From contig NZ_CP135963.1 in assembly GCF_032460525.1 (NCBI RefSeq), forward strand, positions 4,030,001 to 4,094,000: 64,000 nucleotides of DNA. The letters are read 5' to 3'. Origin of the DNA: Geodermatophilus sp. DSM 44513. GTDB taxonomy: Bacteria > Actinomycetota > Actinomycetes > Mycobacteriales > Geodermatophilaceae. Of the stretch, positions 53,056-61,568 are shown in pieces (position 1 is the stretch's first letter; each line of letters begins with the position of its first letter). Position numbers and translations under genes: made by a program. The notes under the pieces are model-generated. The model was given only the letters and a program-made list of their open reading frames with translations. It did no database searches and had not been told where the DNA came from.

Positions 53056-53430
53056 TTCTGCTGCTCCAGGCGGCCTGCGCCCAATGGCATGAACCTGGAC
53101 CTAGTGGCGCGGCCGCCGGCGGGGATTCGCTCATCGCCCTGCCGCCCCGCAGGATCGTCTGCGGAGAGGTGGTCGGCGACCAGGTCCAGGACGAGGTGAG
53201 TCGCAGCGGTCCGGCGCCGATCTGGGTGCGTGACCATGTGAACGGCCGTGGCCGGCAGCGGCAAGCCGGAAAGCGGCTGTGAGAGCTGTTGGTGGAGGCG
53301 GTCCTGACGGTGAGCTGGGCCAGGATGGTGAGGCGGCGCTGCGGCAGGACAGCAGGGGGCCTCTTCGCCGTCGTCCTGGCGCTCTTCGCCCTCCGGCAGC
53401 GGGCCAGGCCGTCAGGCATAGGTTGAGCGG
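53056..53430. other. Intergenic stretch, nothing recognised
   Basis: About 375 bases with only shadow frames. It should hold the promoter of the RelA/SpoT-LOTUS gene. No RNA gene, repeat or terminator with T tract was found. Confidence 0.5.
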
Positions 53431-54525
53431 GTGCCAGCTGGGAACCCCCGCGTCAGCCGCGCCGCCGCACCCGCGGGGGGGCGCCGCCGCCCGCCGACGA
53501 TCCCGTTCGGCTTCGACGACTTCGAAGCCTGGTACGCCGACCACTGCCGCGCTCTGCTCGAGCCGGCACGACAGACCTTCGTGCGTTTGCTCGAGGAGCA
53601 GCTCCGGCAGGGTGTTAGCGAGCTCGACCGCCACCGAGTGCGGGTGTCCGACAGCAGGGTCAAGGAGCCCCTGCGCGTCTGGTCCAAGCTCCAGAAGCCG
53701 CAGTACCGTTCCCAGGCCAAGGCACCGGCGGACGTGCCGGCGCTCATCGACGACCTCGTCGGGGTTCGGATCGTCTGCAACAACCTTTCCGACATCGCCA
53801 TGGTCCAGGCCATGCTCGCCGACCTGCCCGGCAGCGACGGGCTCCCAGGGTTCGGGATGGCGGCCGAGCAGGGGTCGGAGAAGCGTTACGTCGACGCGCC
53901 TAAGGACTCCGGCTACCGGGCCTTCCACGTCAATTTGGTCACTCAGGTTCCGGGGCTGTCCGGCCTGACTCCTGTGCGAGGCGAGTTGCAGGTCAGGACT
54001 TTGCTGCAGGACGGCTGGGGTGAGCTCACGCATGAGGACACGTACAAGCCTGGCGTTCAGCTCCCTCCCCTGGTCACGACGCTTGCGCGGCGGATGGCCG
54101 ACCTGCTGGCGACAGTCGACGATCTGGCCCAAGACCTCCGGCTCGAGCTCGACCGGCTAGCGCAGAGCGCCGTCGAGGACGCCGTAGAGGCGCCTTCGGC
54201 CTCCGCTGAGCCGACGGCAGATCAGCCAGCAAGCGCGCCGGACGCTGCCGGGGCAGCGTCGCCTGCTCTTGTCATGGCCGAGACGGCGAGGATCGTGTCC
54301 GAGCTAACCCAGCCGGCGTCGCTGGCGTCTATCGCCGCGTTGCTGCAAGGGCTGTTCGGCACGGCGTTGCGGGACGGGTGGGCCGGCCACGGCTCGTTCA
54401 AGGCGCTGCTCGTCGCTGCGGTCCCGGGCGTGCAGATCGTCAAGGTCGGACCTGGATACGTCGTGCCGCCTGGCGCCCAGCCCTCACCAGGGTGGCCCCA
54501 GGCCCTCCGCGACGTGCTGCCGTGA
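53431..54525 (+). CDS. RelA/SpoT-type synthetase fused to a LOTUS (OST-HTH) domain
   Basis: 364 residues. The nucleotidyl transfer core is intact: RVKEPLRVWSKL near 76-87, DDLVGVRIVCNN near 107-118, KDSGYRAFHVNLV near 158-170, and ELQVRTLLQDGWGELTHEDT near 185-204. No hydrolase domain is present, so it is a small-alarmone-synthetase-type protein. After a linker, residues about 297-355 (SIAALLQGLFGTALRDGW, HGSFKALLVAAVPG, VVPPG) match the LOTUS/OST-HTH fold, which binds RNA and is rare with RelA/SpoT. A DUF6615-like gene follows 414 bases later. A stress or defence role is inferred. Confidence 0.85.
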   Translation: MPAGNPRVSRAAAPAGGRRRPPTIPFGFDDFEAWYADHCRALLEPARQTFVRLLEEQLRQGVSELDRHRVRVSDSRVKEPLRVWSKLQKPQYRSQAKAPADVPALIDDLVGVRIVCNNLSDIAMVQAMLADLPGSDGLPGFGMAAEQGSEKRYVDAPKDSGYRAFHVNLVTQVPGLSGLTPVRGELQVRTLLQDGWGELTHEDTYKPGVQLPPLVTTLARRMADLLATVDDLAQDLRLELDRLAQSAVEDAVEAPSASAEPTADQPASAPDAAGAASPALVMAETARIVSELTQPASLASIAALLQGLFGTALRDGWAGHGSFKALLVAAVPGVQIVKVGPGYVVPPGAQPSPGWPQALRDVLP

Positions 54526-54939
54526 TCGAGACCAAGTCCCGTAAGGGCCGGTAGCCGTAGCACCGGCGCGGGCAGACGACTCGCGATCCCGGCGGTGGCA
54601 CCTCCTGGGTCGGTGGACTCGTGGGCGGTGTCCACAGTTCAGGCGCAGAGCGTTCGTGTCGGGGCCGCGCCGAGCCGGAAGTCTGAGAAATGCGCGGCCG
54701 CACCGCGCCCAGCGTTGTCTTCACACGAACGACCGGCGACGCTCAACGACCTTCTGCCTGTGCCGATCTGGGGGGCAGGCCGACGAGCTGGCTGGGACGG
54801 GGATGTACGACTACTTCTGGTGGGCCTCAGCGATGGCGCGCATGGACACGCGTGACTCGATAGCAGGAGTGCACGAGCTGAGCGTCCGCTTGGCGCATCG
54901 CTTGGTCGCGCCCCTGAAGAGGTCACGACCTTCAACCTC
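54526..54939. other. Unassigned gap, possibly the lost N-terminus of the next gene
   Basis: The frame of the next gene is open from about 54856 without a start codon. A separate frame contains MYDYFWWASAMARMDTRD and HELSVRLAHRL, which could be the beginning of the same protein if one indel were present. This cannot be settled from the sequence alone. Confidence 0.4.
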
Positions 54940-55716
54940 ATGCGCCGCCTGGCGAGCACTCACGCTCGGCGGGGCGGGTCATTCGCCGCGTCCTTGCACT
55001 CGCGGCGACTGGAGGGAGGCGACCGACGCCGCGGCATCCTGCCGAGCGGAGCAGATCTCCAGTTGGCAGTCGAAGTGTCATCGGGTCGATGGGCTCATCT
55101 CGTGCTCCAGGCGAAGAGGCTGGACGCCACGACCGGGACCTACAGGGAGTGGAAAAGATGGCAGGTGGACGCCCTTCGCCTTTGGGCATCCACGCACGGC
55201 CGGCCTGTTCCCGGCATGCTCCTCTACAACACCGCCACGACGCCGTTCACGTCGCCCGGCTCCCGCGGCAGGGTGGTGCAGGGCGCGTGCTGCTCGAGCC
55301 CGTTGGTTTGCCACGGGTGGACGTGGCCAAAGTGGACGCTGCCGGACCGCCGTTCACCTCTGGCGATCAGCCTGTGCCTGTTTCCCACCGGCGTGGGGAC
55401 GCTGCCGGCGCCCCTCTCGGGGGACGGGCCACCAGCATCAGCGGTCAACGCCCACGCGATGCCACTGGAGTGCATCTTCTGCCCCGGAGCCCCACGCGCT
55501 CTCCACTTGGCGCCGACGCCGCCGGCATGGGCAGAGGACCTCCTCGACCGCAGGCCAGACGCAGACTGGCCAGACGCCGGCACCTCGAGGGACGTCGTCG
55601 CAGACGACCAGCCCGACGAAGTAGACGAGCCGGAGATCACGGCCGAGTCGTGGACGCCCCGCTATTCCCTGGTGCTCGACTTCGTGCCGAACCGCTACGA
55701 CCCCGACCCGGACTAG
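54940..55716 (+). CDS. DUF6615-like protein, nuclease-like core
   Basis: 258 residues from ATG 54940; no ribosome site precedes it, and an upstream start may be lost. The middle has GADLQLAVEVSSGRWAHLVL followed by QAKRLDATTGTYREW, an acidic pair and a Q-x-K strand as in DUF6615/PD-(D/E)XK-like folds, then GMLLYNTATTPF. The C-terminus is acidic and proline-rich. The family is uncharacterised and often in defence contexts. It follows the RelA/SpoT-LOTUS gene on the same strand, so the two may act together. Confidence 0.6.
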   Translation: MRRLASTHARRGGSFAASLHSRRLEGGDRRRGILPSGADLQLAVEVSSGRWAHLVLQAKRLDATTGTYREWKRWQVDALRLWASTHGRPVPGMLLYNTATTPFTSPGSRGRVVQGACCSSPLVCHGWTWPKWTLPDRRSPLAISLCLFPTGVGTLPAPLSGDGPPASAVNAHAMPLECIFCPGAPRALHLAPTPPAWAEDLLDRRPDADWPDAGTSRDVVADDQPDEVDEPEITAESWTPRYSLVLDFVPNRYDPDPD

Positions 55717-55775
55717 CTCAACGCCCCCACGACGAACTGATCGGTGTGCCGACGCCCGCCATGGACGAACCGCCT

Positions 55776-56712
55776 AGGCCCTGTCCTGGCGATCTTGCAT
55801 CGGTGTGATTCAGGCTTGGTCCGTGGTCGGCCGACATGAACTCACCGACGCCGCCTGGGCCCGGATCGAGCCGCTGCTGCCGGCGACCGGTGGTCGGGGT
55901 GGGCGGTGGCGCGATCACCGGCAGGTGATCAACGGCATCCTGTGGCAGGCCAAGACCGGCGTGCCGTGGCGGGATCTGCCCGAGCGCTACGGGCCGTGGA
56001 AGACCGTGCACGAGCGGCTGCGCAAGTGGACCGCCGATGGCACCTGGGACCGCATCCTCACCCAGGTGGTAGTCAAGGATGACGCCGTCAGCGTGGTGGA
56101 GTGGACGATCAGCGTGGACTCCTCCTCAGTTCGGGCGCACCAGCACGCCGCTGGCGCCCGGAAAAAGGGGGCTGCAGCGACCCGGTCGAGGCGCTCGCCG
56201 TTGACGGCGAGGCGCTCGGCCGCTCCCGGGGCGGGCTGACCAGCAAGATCCATCTGGCCGTGGATGGGCGTGGGCTGCCGCTGTCGGTGCTCTGCACGCC
56301 CGGTCAGGCCGGGGACAACCCGCAGCTGCTGCCCTTGCTCGACGGGATCCGGGTGCCCCGCGTCGGCCCCGGGCGGCCGCGCAAGCGCCCCGATCACCTG
56401 ATCGCTGACAAGGCCTACTCCCATCCCTCCACCCGACGGGCGCTGCGCCGCCGCGGGATCGCGCACACGATCCCGGAGAAGCGCGACCAGCGGGCGCACC
56501 GGCGCTCCCGAGGGTCGGCCGGCGGGCGACCGCCGAAGTTCGACCGCGACCGATACAAGCAGCGCAACGTCGTCGAGCGGTGCTTCAACCGGCTCAAGCA
56601 GTTCCGCGCCCTGGCCACCCGCTACGCCAAGCGGGCCGCCTACTACCGGGCCACGCTGCTGCTGGTCAGCGCGGTGCTCTGGCTCCGCGCATGATCCGCG
56701 GGACAGGCCCTA
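55776..56712. mobile_element. IS5-family insertion sequence (IS427-like)
   Basis: Short inverted ends are present: CCTAGGCCCTGTCC at 55773-55786 faces GGACAGGCCCTAGG at 56701-56714 with one mismatch. CTA flanks both sides as a likely target duplication. The transposase inside appears intact apart from one apparent programmed shift. This looks like the youngest element in the window. Confidence 0.8.
55805..56694 (+). CDS. IS5-family transposase, two frames joined by a -1 shift
   Basis: The first frame (GTG 55805: SVVGRHELTDAAWARIEPLL, then PWRDLPERYGPWKTVHERLR and the catalytic VDSSSVRAHQ) runs to 56239. The second frame, one base back, carries GLTSKIHLAVDGRGLPLSV, LIADKAYSH and NVVERCFNRLKQFRAL with the remaining DDE residues. 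The switch is at the AAAAAGGGGG-type slippery run near 56161-56171, where IS427-group elements use a programmed -1 shift. So this is probably functional rather than broken. Confidence 0.8.
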
Positions 56713-56815
56713 GGAGCGCAGGCAAGCAACCGCCCTGCCCTCGGCTGTAGCCCGTTCTGGCTGACGGGGTCGGCGTTCGCCCACCGGCGGCCGAAGCTGG
56801 CATTAGCCTCGACGC

Positions 56816-57566
56816 GTGCCCCGCCGGACGCAGCGCGCTGCCGATCCGGCGCAGGTTCCGGCCCGGCCGAGCCGGATCCCGGGGCGCCCTGCCGGCGTGG
56901 AGGACGACCACAAGGTCGCGGGCATGATCCGCGCCATTGAGGCTGGCGTCCCGATCACGCAGGCGTGCCTCTACTCCGGGATGTCTGAGCGCGCCCACTT
57001 CCGCGCCATGGGAGCTGGAGAGCGGGCCGAAGTGCTGGCCGCCGAAGGCGCCCGGCTTACCGGGCGGCAGGAGGCGTACCGCCGCTATCGGACTCGGGTC
57101 CTTGAGGCCCGCGCCAAGGTAGCCGTGGTCAATGTGGCGCTGGTGGCGAGCCGCGGCCGGTGGGCAGTTGATCGAGGAGACTCACCGCCGATACCGCGAC
57201 CCAGAGACCGGCGAGATGGTCAGCGAGACCCGGAAGAAGTTCGCGTCCGGGGACTGGCGGGCGGCAAAGTGGCTGCTCGAGGCCAGCTTCCGCGGCGAGT
57301 TCGGCCGGGAACAGCTGGCCACGGTGGGACTCACCGAAAGGGGCGGCGGCCCGGTCGAGGTCGGCAGCGACGAGGTGCTGCGGTCAATCAGCGACCGGCT
57401 GCACGCCTTTCAGCGGCAGCACGCCCACCTCCCAAAGGAGAGTGGGAAGGTGGCGTCCTCATCGGACCGCAGCGGTGGCCTCGACGTCGACGCGGTGGTC
57501 GATGTCGCACAGCCGGGCTCCGGAGCGGATCTCAGCCAGGTAGGCCTTCAGCGCCGCTGTGCGTGA
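56816..57566 (+). pseudogene. Terminase-small-subunit-like phage remnant, frameshifted
   Basis: The first frame (MPRRTQRAADPAQVPARP, then DDHKVAGMIRAIEAGVPITQ and SGMSERAHFRAMGAGERAEV) continues to KVAVVNVALVAS near 57155, then switches frame to GGQLIEETHRRYRDPETGEM and KKFASGDWRAAKWLLEASF. Together this looks like a phage terminase small subunit or related HTH packaging protein. One frame break near 57160. The tail overlaps the MerR gene on the other strand. No other phage gene is nearby. Confidence 0.55.
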
Positions 57567-57872
57567 CTCGGCTTCGCTAACGAGCACCTCGGCGATCCGG
57601 GCCCAGTCGTGCGGCTGAGGGTCTTCCGGCAGGTCCCTGAGCACATCGGCGATCTCGCGCACGGTCAGCCCGACTCGCTGCGCCACCTTGGCGACCTTGA
57701 TCCTGCAGGCCGCATTGTCGTCGAATCGCCGCTGGTCGCCAGCCGTGCGGTGGGCCACGACCAGGCCGTGCTTCTCGTAGAAGCGGACGGCGGAGGGAGC
57801 GACTCCGGTGGCGGCGGCGACGTCGCTGACGGTCATCGTGAAGCCGGACGGGGCCAACGCGGAGAGAGTCAC
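57459..57872 (-). CDS. MerR-family regulator
   Basis: 137 residues from GTG 57872; ATG 57836 is an alternative. The HTH and wing are VSDVAAATGVAPSAVRFYEK, then HGLVVAHRTAGDQRRF. The helix KVAKVAQRVGLTVREIADVL follows. The metal- or redox-sensing cysteine cluster of SoxR is absent; only isolated Cys occur (AACRIK, RLCDID). It is divergent from an FMN-reductase gene, with a near-palindrome between them, so it probably activates that gene. Confidence 0.85.
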   Translation of the reverse strand: MTLSALAPSGFTMTVSDVAAATGVAPSAVRFYEKHGLVVAHRTAGDQRRFDDNAACRIKVAKVAQRVGLTVREIADVLRDLPEDPQPHDWARIAEVLVSEAESRTAALKAYLAEIRSGARLCDIDHRVDVEATAAVR

Positions 57873-57902
57873 CTCACCATGGTGACGTACAGGTCGCCTT
57901 GA

Positions 57903-57920
57903 CTTCAACATATGTTCAAG
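57903..57920. promoter_or_regulatory. MerR-type near-palindrome
   Basis: CTTCAACAT followed by ATGTTCAAG, 18 bases with one mismatched pair, overlaps the promoter region between the MerR and FMN-reductase genes. A TTGACT sequence lies at 57899-57904. It contains an ATG (57912), which argues that the true gene start is downstream. Confidence 0.5.
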
Positions 57921-57935
57921 GCCGAACGTGGCGGC

Positions 57936-58553
57936 ATGACCTCATCGAAGATGCTCGACCCGGATGCTGACGAGGCCGCCGCTACCAGTCCTGGAGAGCC
58001 GCTGAGGCTGGCCGTCCTCACGGCCAGCGTCCGCGCCGACCGCATCGGACGGACGCTCACCGACTGGGCCGCCGGCCGAGCCGACGCGACCGGCGCCGTC
58101 GTCGACCTCATCGACCTCGCTGAGTGCCCGCTGCCGTCCGATGACCTGCTGCAGCCCGGCGGGGGCCCGCGTTCCTCGATCGCGGAGCGCGTCGAGCGCG
58201 CCGACGGGTACGTGATCGTGACCCCCGAGTACAACCACAGCTATCCAGCCACCCTGAAGCGCGCGATCGACTGGCACTACGCCGAGTGGATGTTCAAGGC
58301 GGCCACGGTCCTGTCCTACGGCGCGCAGGGCGGCCTTCTCGCCACCGAGCACCTGCGCGGTGTCTTCGCCGAGCTCCACGTGGTCACCACCCGTCGGGCG
58401 GTGGGCCTGAGGGCGCCGTGGGAGGACGTCGACGAGGGCGAGTTCGTGCCGCCACCCGGGGTGGACAAGGCGTTCGACGAGGCGCTGGGCGAGCTGGCCT
58501 GGTGGGCCGACGTGCTTCGGTCCGCGCGCCGCGAGCGCCCGTTCCAGCGGTGA
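57936..58553 (+). CDS. NADPH-dependent FMN reductase
   Basis: 205 residues from ATG 57936; an earlier in-frame ATG at 57912 lies inside the palindrome. The flavodoxin-like fold is visible: RLAVLTASVRADRIGRTLTD, then DGYVIVTPEYNHSYPATLK (the FMN-binding PEYNxS motif) and SYGAQGGLLATEHLRGVF. It reduces FMN or quinones with NAD(P)H. It overlaps the MFS gene by four bases (GTGA), so the two are cotranscribed, and it is probably under the divergent MerR. Detoxification of a redox-active compound with export is a reasonable reading. Confidence 0.9.
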   Translation: MTSSKMLDPDADEAAATSPGEPLRLAVLTASVRADRIGRTLTDWAAGRADATGAVVDLIDLAECPLPSDDLLQPGGGPRSSIAERVERADGYVIVTPEYNHSYPATLKRAIDWHYAEWMFKAATVLSYGAQGGLLATEHLRGVFAELHVVTTRRAVGLRAPWEDVDEGEFVPPPGVDKAFDEALGELAWWADVLRSARRERPFQR

Positions 58554-60058
58554 GCGCGGCGCAGGCGGGCATGGACGCCCGCGCACGGGTGATCGGCCTC
58601 GTCCTCGCCCTGGGTGGCCTGATGGTCACCGTCGACACGACAGTCACCCTCGTGGCCGTCCCCGCGATGGTGGCGGACCTCGACTCCACCCTCCCGGCGA
58701 TCCAGTGGGTCACCACCGGCTACCTGCTCGGCGTCGTCGCGGTGATCCCGCTCGCCGGGTGGGCAGCGAACCGATTCGGCGCCCGCCGGGTCTACGTGAC
58801 CGCCCTGGTCGTCTTCACCGTGGCGTCGGTGTTCGCCGGCCTCGCGTGGAACGCCGGATCGCTGACCGCCGCGCGCGTGCTGCAGGGCCTCGGCGGCGGC
58901 TTGCTCAACCCGGTGGGCCAGGCGATCGGCCTGCGATCGGTCCCCCGCGAAGCCCGAGGACGGCTGATGAGCTTGCTCGGCCTGCCCGTGGTGATCGGCC
59001 CGGTCCTCGGGCCGCCCCTTGCCGGATGGCTGGTCGACGCCGCCTCGTGGCGCTGGATCTTCCTGATCAACGTGCCCGTCGGGGTTGCCGCCGTCGTCCT
59101 GTGCCTTCGCCTGCTGCCGCGCCAGCCGGCCGACCGGGCCGGATCTGTGGCCATCGACTGGTTGGGTCTCACCCAGTTGTCCGGCGGCGCGGTGTTGGTC
59201 GTCCTGGGCTGCACGCTCATCGGCGAGACCGGGTCCCTCACCTGGTCGGCCGCCGGCGTGCTCGCCTTGGGGCTGCTGCTGGCAGTCACCTTCGTCGTCC
59301 GCGCCCTGCGGGTCCCCGATCCGCTGGTGCACCTGCGACTGCTCAAGCATCCGCCGCTGGCCGGCGGGATCCTGGTGCTGGTCTGCTTCGGCGCGGCCTA
59401 CTTCGGCGCCATGTCGATCCTGCCGATCTTCGTGCAGGCCGTGCGCGGCGATCCGGCCATCACGGCCGGCATGATCGGCATCCCGCAGGCGCTGGCCGTC
59501 GGGATGACGCTGCAGGTCGCCACCCGGCTGGTGGACCGAGTGCCGCCCCGGCGGATCGTGCTGACCGGAGTGATTCTGGGTGCGCTCGGCTCGCTCGCTC
59601 TCCTGGCGGCGACGGCGACCAACGCCGCTTATCCGGTGATCGCGGCAGCCACGGTCGTCGTCGGCGTCGGCTCGGGCGCGACCTTGATGCCGACGATGAC
59701 GGCCGCCGTCCGCGACCTCGAGGGCAGTGACACCCCCCGCGGGACCACCCTGCTCGCGCTGGCGTAACAGCTCGCCAGCGCAATAGGGGTGGCCGTCGTC
59801 GCCACCACGCTCACCCTGCTCGTGGCGGCCCGGACGCCTGAGATGGGCGGGGCCACGGGCGACGGCGGCGTCGCCGGGATGGTGGCGCTCGACGCCGACG
59901 CTCGCGCAGCGGCCACCTCACAACTGGCCGGCGCAGTGGGATGGACGTACGCGGTCCCGCTCGTACTCATGGGGCTCAGTGCCGTCGCGGCCGTCGTCGG
60001 GCTCCGGCGGCGGGCGCCGAGCCCCGACGAGCCGGCGCGGGCCGAAGCGACCTCGTGA
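58550..60058 (+). pseudogene. MFS multidrug exporter interrupted by a stop codon
   Basis: From GTG 58550 the protein reads AAQAGMDARARVIGLVLALG with about 14 hydrophobic helices and DHA2-type features (GWAANRFGARRVYVTALVVF, then ARVLQGLGGGLLNPVG). TAA at 59765-59767 ends it after TLLALA. The same frame goes on with QLASAIGVAVVATTLTLLVA and two or three more helices to 60058. A single C-to-T change (CAA to TAA) is the simplest cause. The truncated protein of 405 residues would lack the last helices, so export is doubtful. Confidence 0.85.
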
Positions 60059-60090
60059 GCGTCGCTGACCTGCACAGAGGGCCAGGAGTC

Positions 60091-60163
60091 AGACGTTGAA
60101 GCGGAACGTTTCGAGCGTGATTGAGCGATCTTGGACGTGGACGGAAACCGCTGTTGACCAGCG
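60091..60163 (+). repeat. Two-part repeat, copy 2
   Basis: AGACGTTGAAGCGGAAC at 60091-60107 and GTTGACCAGCG at 60153-60163 match the copy at 46715-46757 in order and strand, with 45 instead of 15 bases between the parts. It lies in a gene-free gap. Confidence 0.6.
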
Positions 60164-60513
60164 CTTTTATGGTTGGAGCCCGATGGTCGTCGACGGGCTG
60201 GAATGAGATTCTTGTGGACTGAGTGTTGCCTGACGTCCACGCGCTCGGGCGTGTCGAACAGGGCGAATCGCGTCGGCGCGAGGGAGCTGCTCTGGGCTCT
60301 GGCGGTGGCACGCGGATAGCTGGTCTCGGCTGTGGCGTGTGTCATGCACCTTGACGCGTGGGCTTGCTTCGCTCACCGACGAACGTGAGTTCGTTTCCAC
60401 GGCACCATCGACGTCGCCTCGATCAAGTCTGGCTTGGCGCCCCAGTCAACCAAGATCCGCTAGACAGGCCTCCTCCGCGCGGTGAGCGTCGGGACGGCGC
60501 GAGCCGGTCAGTA
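60164..60513. other. Intergenic stretch, nothing recognised
   Basis: About 350 bases between the repeat and the GntR gene, with only shadow frames on both strands. No RNA gene or further repeat was found. Confidence 0.45.
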
Positions 60514-61362
60514 CTACCCTGCGGCATCTCGCTGATCGGCGGTCCTGAACGACACGGACGCCGGTCCGGCTTCCGCGGGGATGTCTAGGACCGGCATCCT
60601 CTCGGCATCTGCGTCGGCCAGCGCGCGCTGCTGCATCTCGTGCAGATAGGAGAAGTGCTGCTCGAAGGCGGCCGTCGCGGCCTCCGCGTCGCGGTCCCGG
60701 ATGCCCTCGTACATCGCCCAGTGCTGATCAGCGATGCAGTCCCGCCGGAGTTCCTTGAGAAGCAGCCGGTTGGTTCTCGGACGAACCAGGTGAACGGCGG
60801 TCATAGCCAGCTCGAGAATGCTGTTCTTGGCCGACTTGCTGACGGCGGTGTGGAACTCGACATCCGTGGCCAGCCACGCGTCCTCGCCGAGTGTGGGATC
60901 CCGTGAGGTCTCGATCGGTCGCCGCATGGCACTGAGATCCTCTTCGGTCCTATGCAGCGCCGCCAACGCCACGCATTCGCGCTCCAGTACATGACGAGCG
61001 TGCTGCACCTCGGCCAGTGAGATGTTACCGGCGCGAAACCACAGGCCGATCTGTTCGCCGATCCGTTCGGCCAGCTCGCCGGCTCGCGGTGTGGTCACGA
61101 AGGTGCCGCCGGTGGCACCGCGTGTCGAGGTCACCAAGTTGCTCGCCGCCAAGGTCCTGATCGCCTCGCGCACAGTCCCTCGGGAGACGCCGAAGTCCTG
61201 CGCGAGCTGCTGTTCGCTCGGCAGGCGGTCCCCGGACCGCAGCCGGCCGTCGATGATCGCCGCGCGGAGCTGGTCGACGACCTGGCCGGCCGCGGTCCGT
61301 ACGAAGACCGGTTGGACGGCCAGGACCTCGGCCGCAGCGGGGGTCTCCCGGTGGCGCTCCAC
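60514..61362 (-). CDS. GntR-family regulator, FadR-type
   Basis: 282 residues. The winged helix is QVVDQLRAAIIDGRLRSGDR, then LPSEQQLAQDFGVSRGTVREA and IRTLAASNLV. The C-terminal FCD domain is helical, with candidate metal-binding residues in DVEFHTAVSKSAKN and the His near HWAMYEGIRDRDA. FadR-type GntR proteins repress catabolic genes until a small acid binds. It is divergent from an amidase and an NCS1 permease, the expected target unit. Confidence 0.9.
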   Translation of the reverse strand: MERHRETPAAAEVLAVQPVFVRTAAGQVVDQLRAAIIDGRLRSGDRLPSEQQLAQDFGVSRGTVREAIRTLAASNLVTSTRGATGGTFVTTPRAGELAERIGEQIGLWFRAGNISLAEVQHARHVLERECVALAALHRTEEDLSAMRRPIETSRDPTLGEDAWLATDVEFHTAVSKSAKNSILELAMTAVHLVRPRTNRLLLKELRRDCIADQHWAMYEGIRDRDAEAATAAFEQHFSYLHEMQQRALADADAERMPVLDIPAEAGPASVSFRTADQRDAAG

Positions 61363-61568
61363 AGCAGGACATTACCACTCAACAAAAGTCCGACCTTTGA
61401 CCTCAAAGGCTTGACGTATGCCAGACGCCACACCTAGCTTTCGCCACACGTGTCGTCGATCGGCTGAAGGAGGTGCGCCATGGCGTCCCCACCGGCAACG
61501 CCGGCTCCCTCAGGGAGCGCAGGTCCGGGTCCGCGCAACCAGCCGATCGTGGCGCCGAGCAGTGAATC

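Noticed and set aside
55805..56694. IS5 transposase as a pseudogene
   Set aside because: Both halves are intact and meet at a slippery run, matching the programmed shift of its group.
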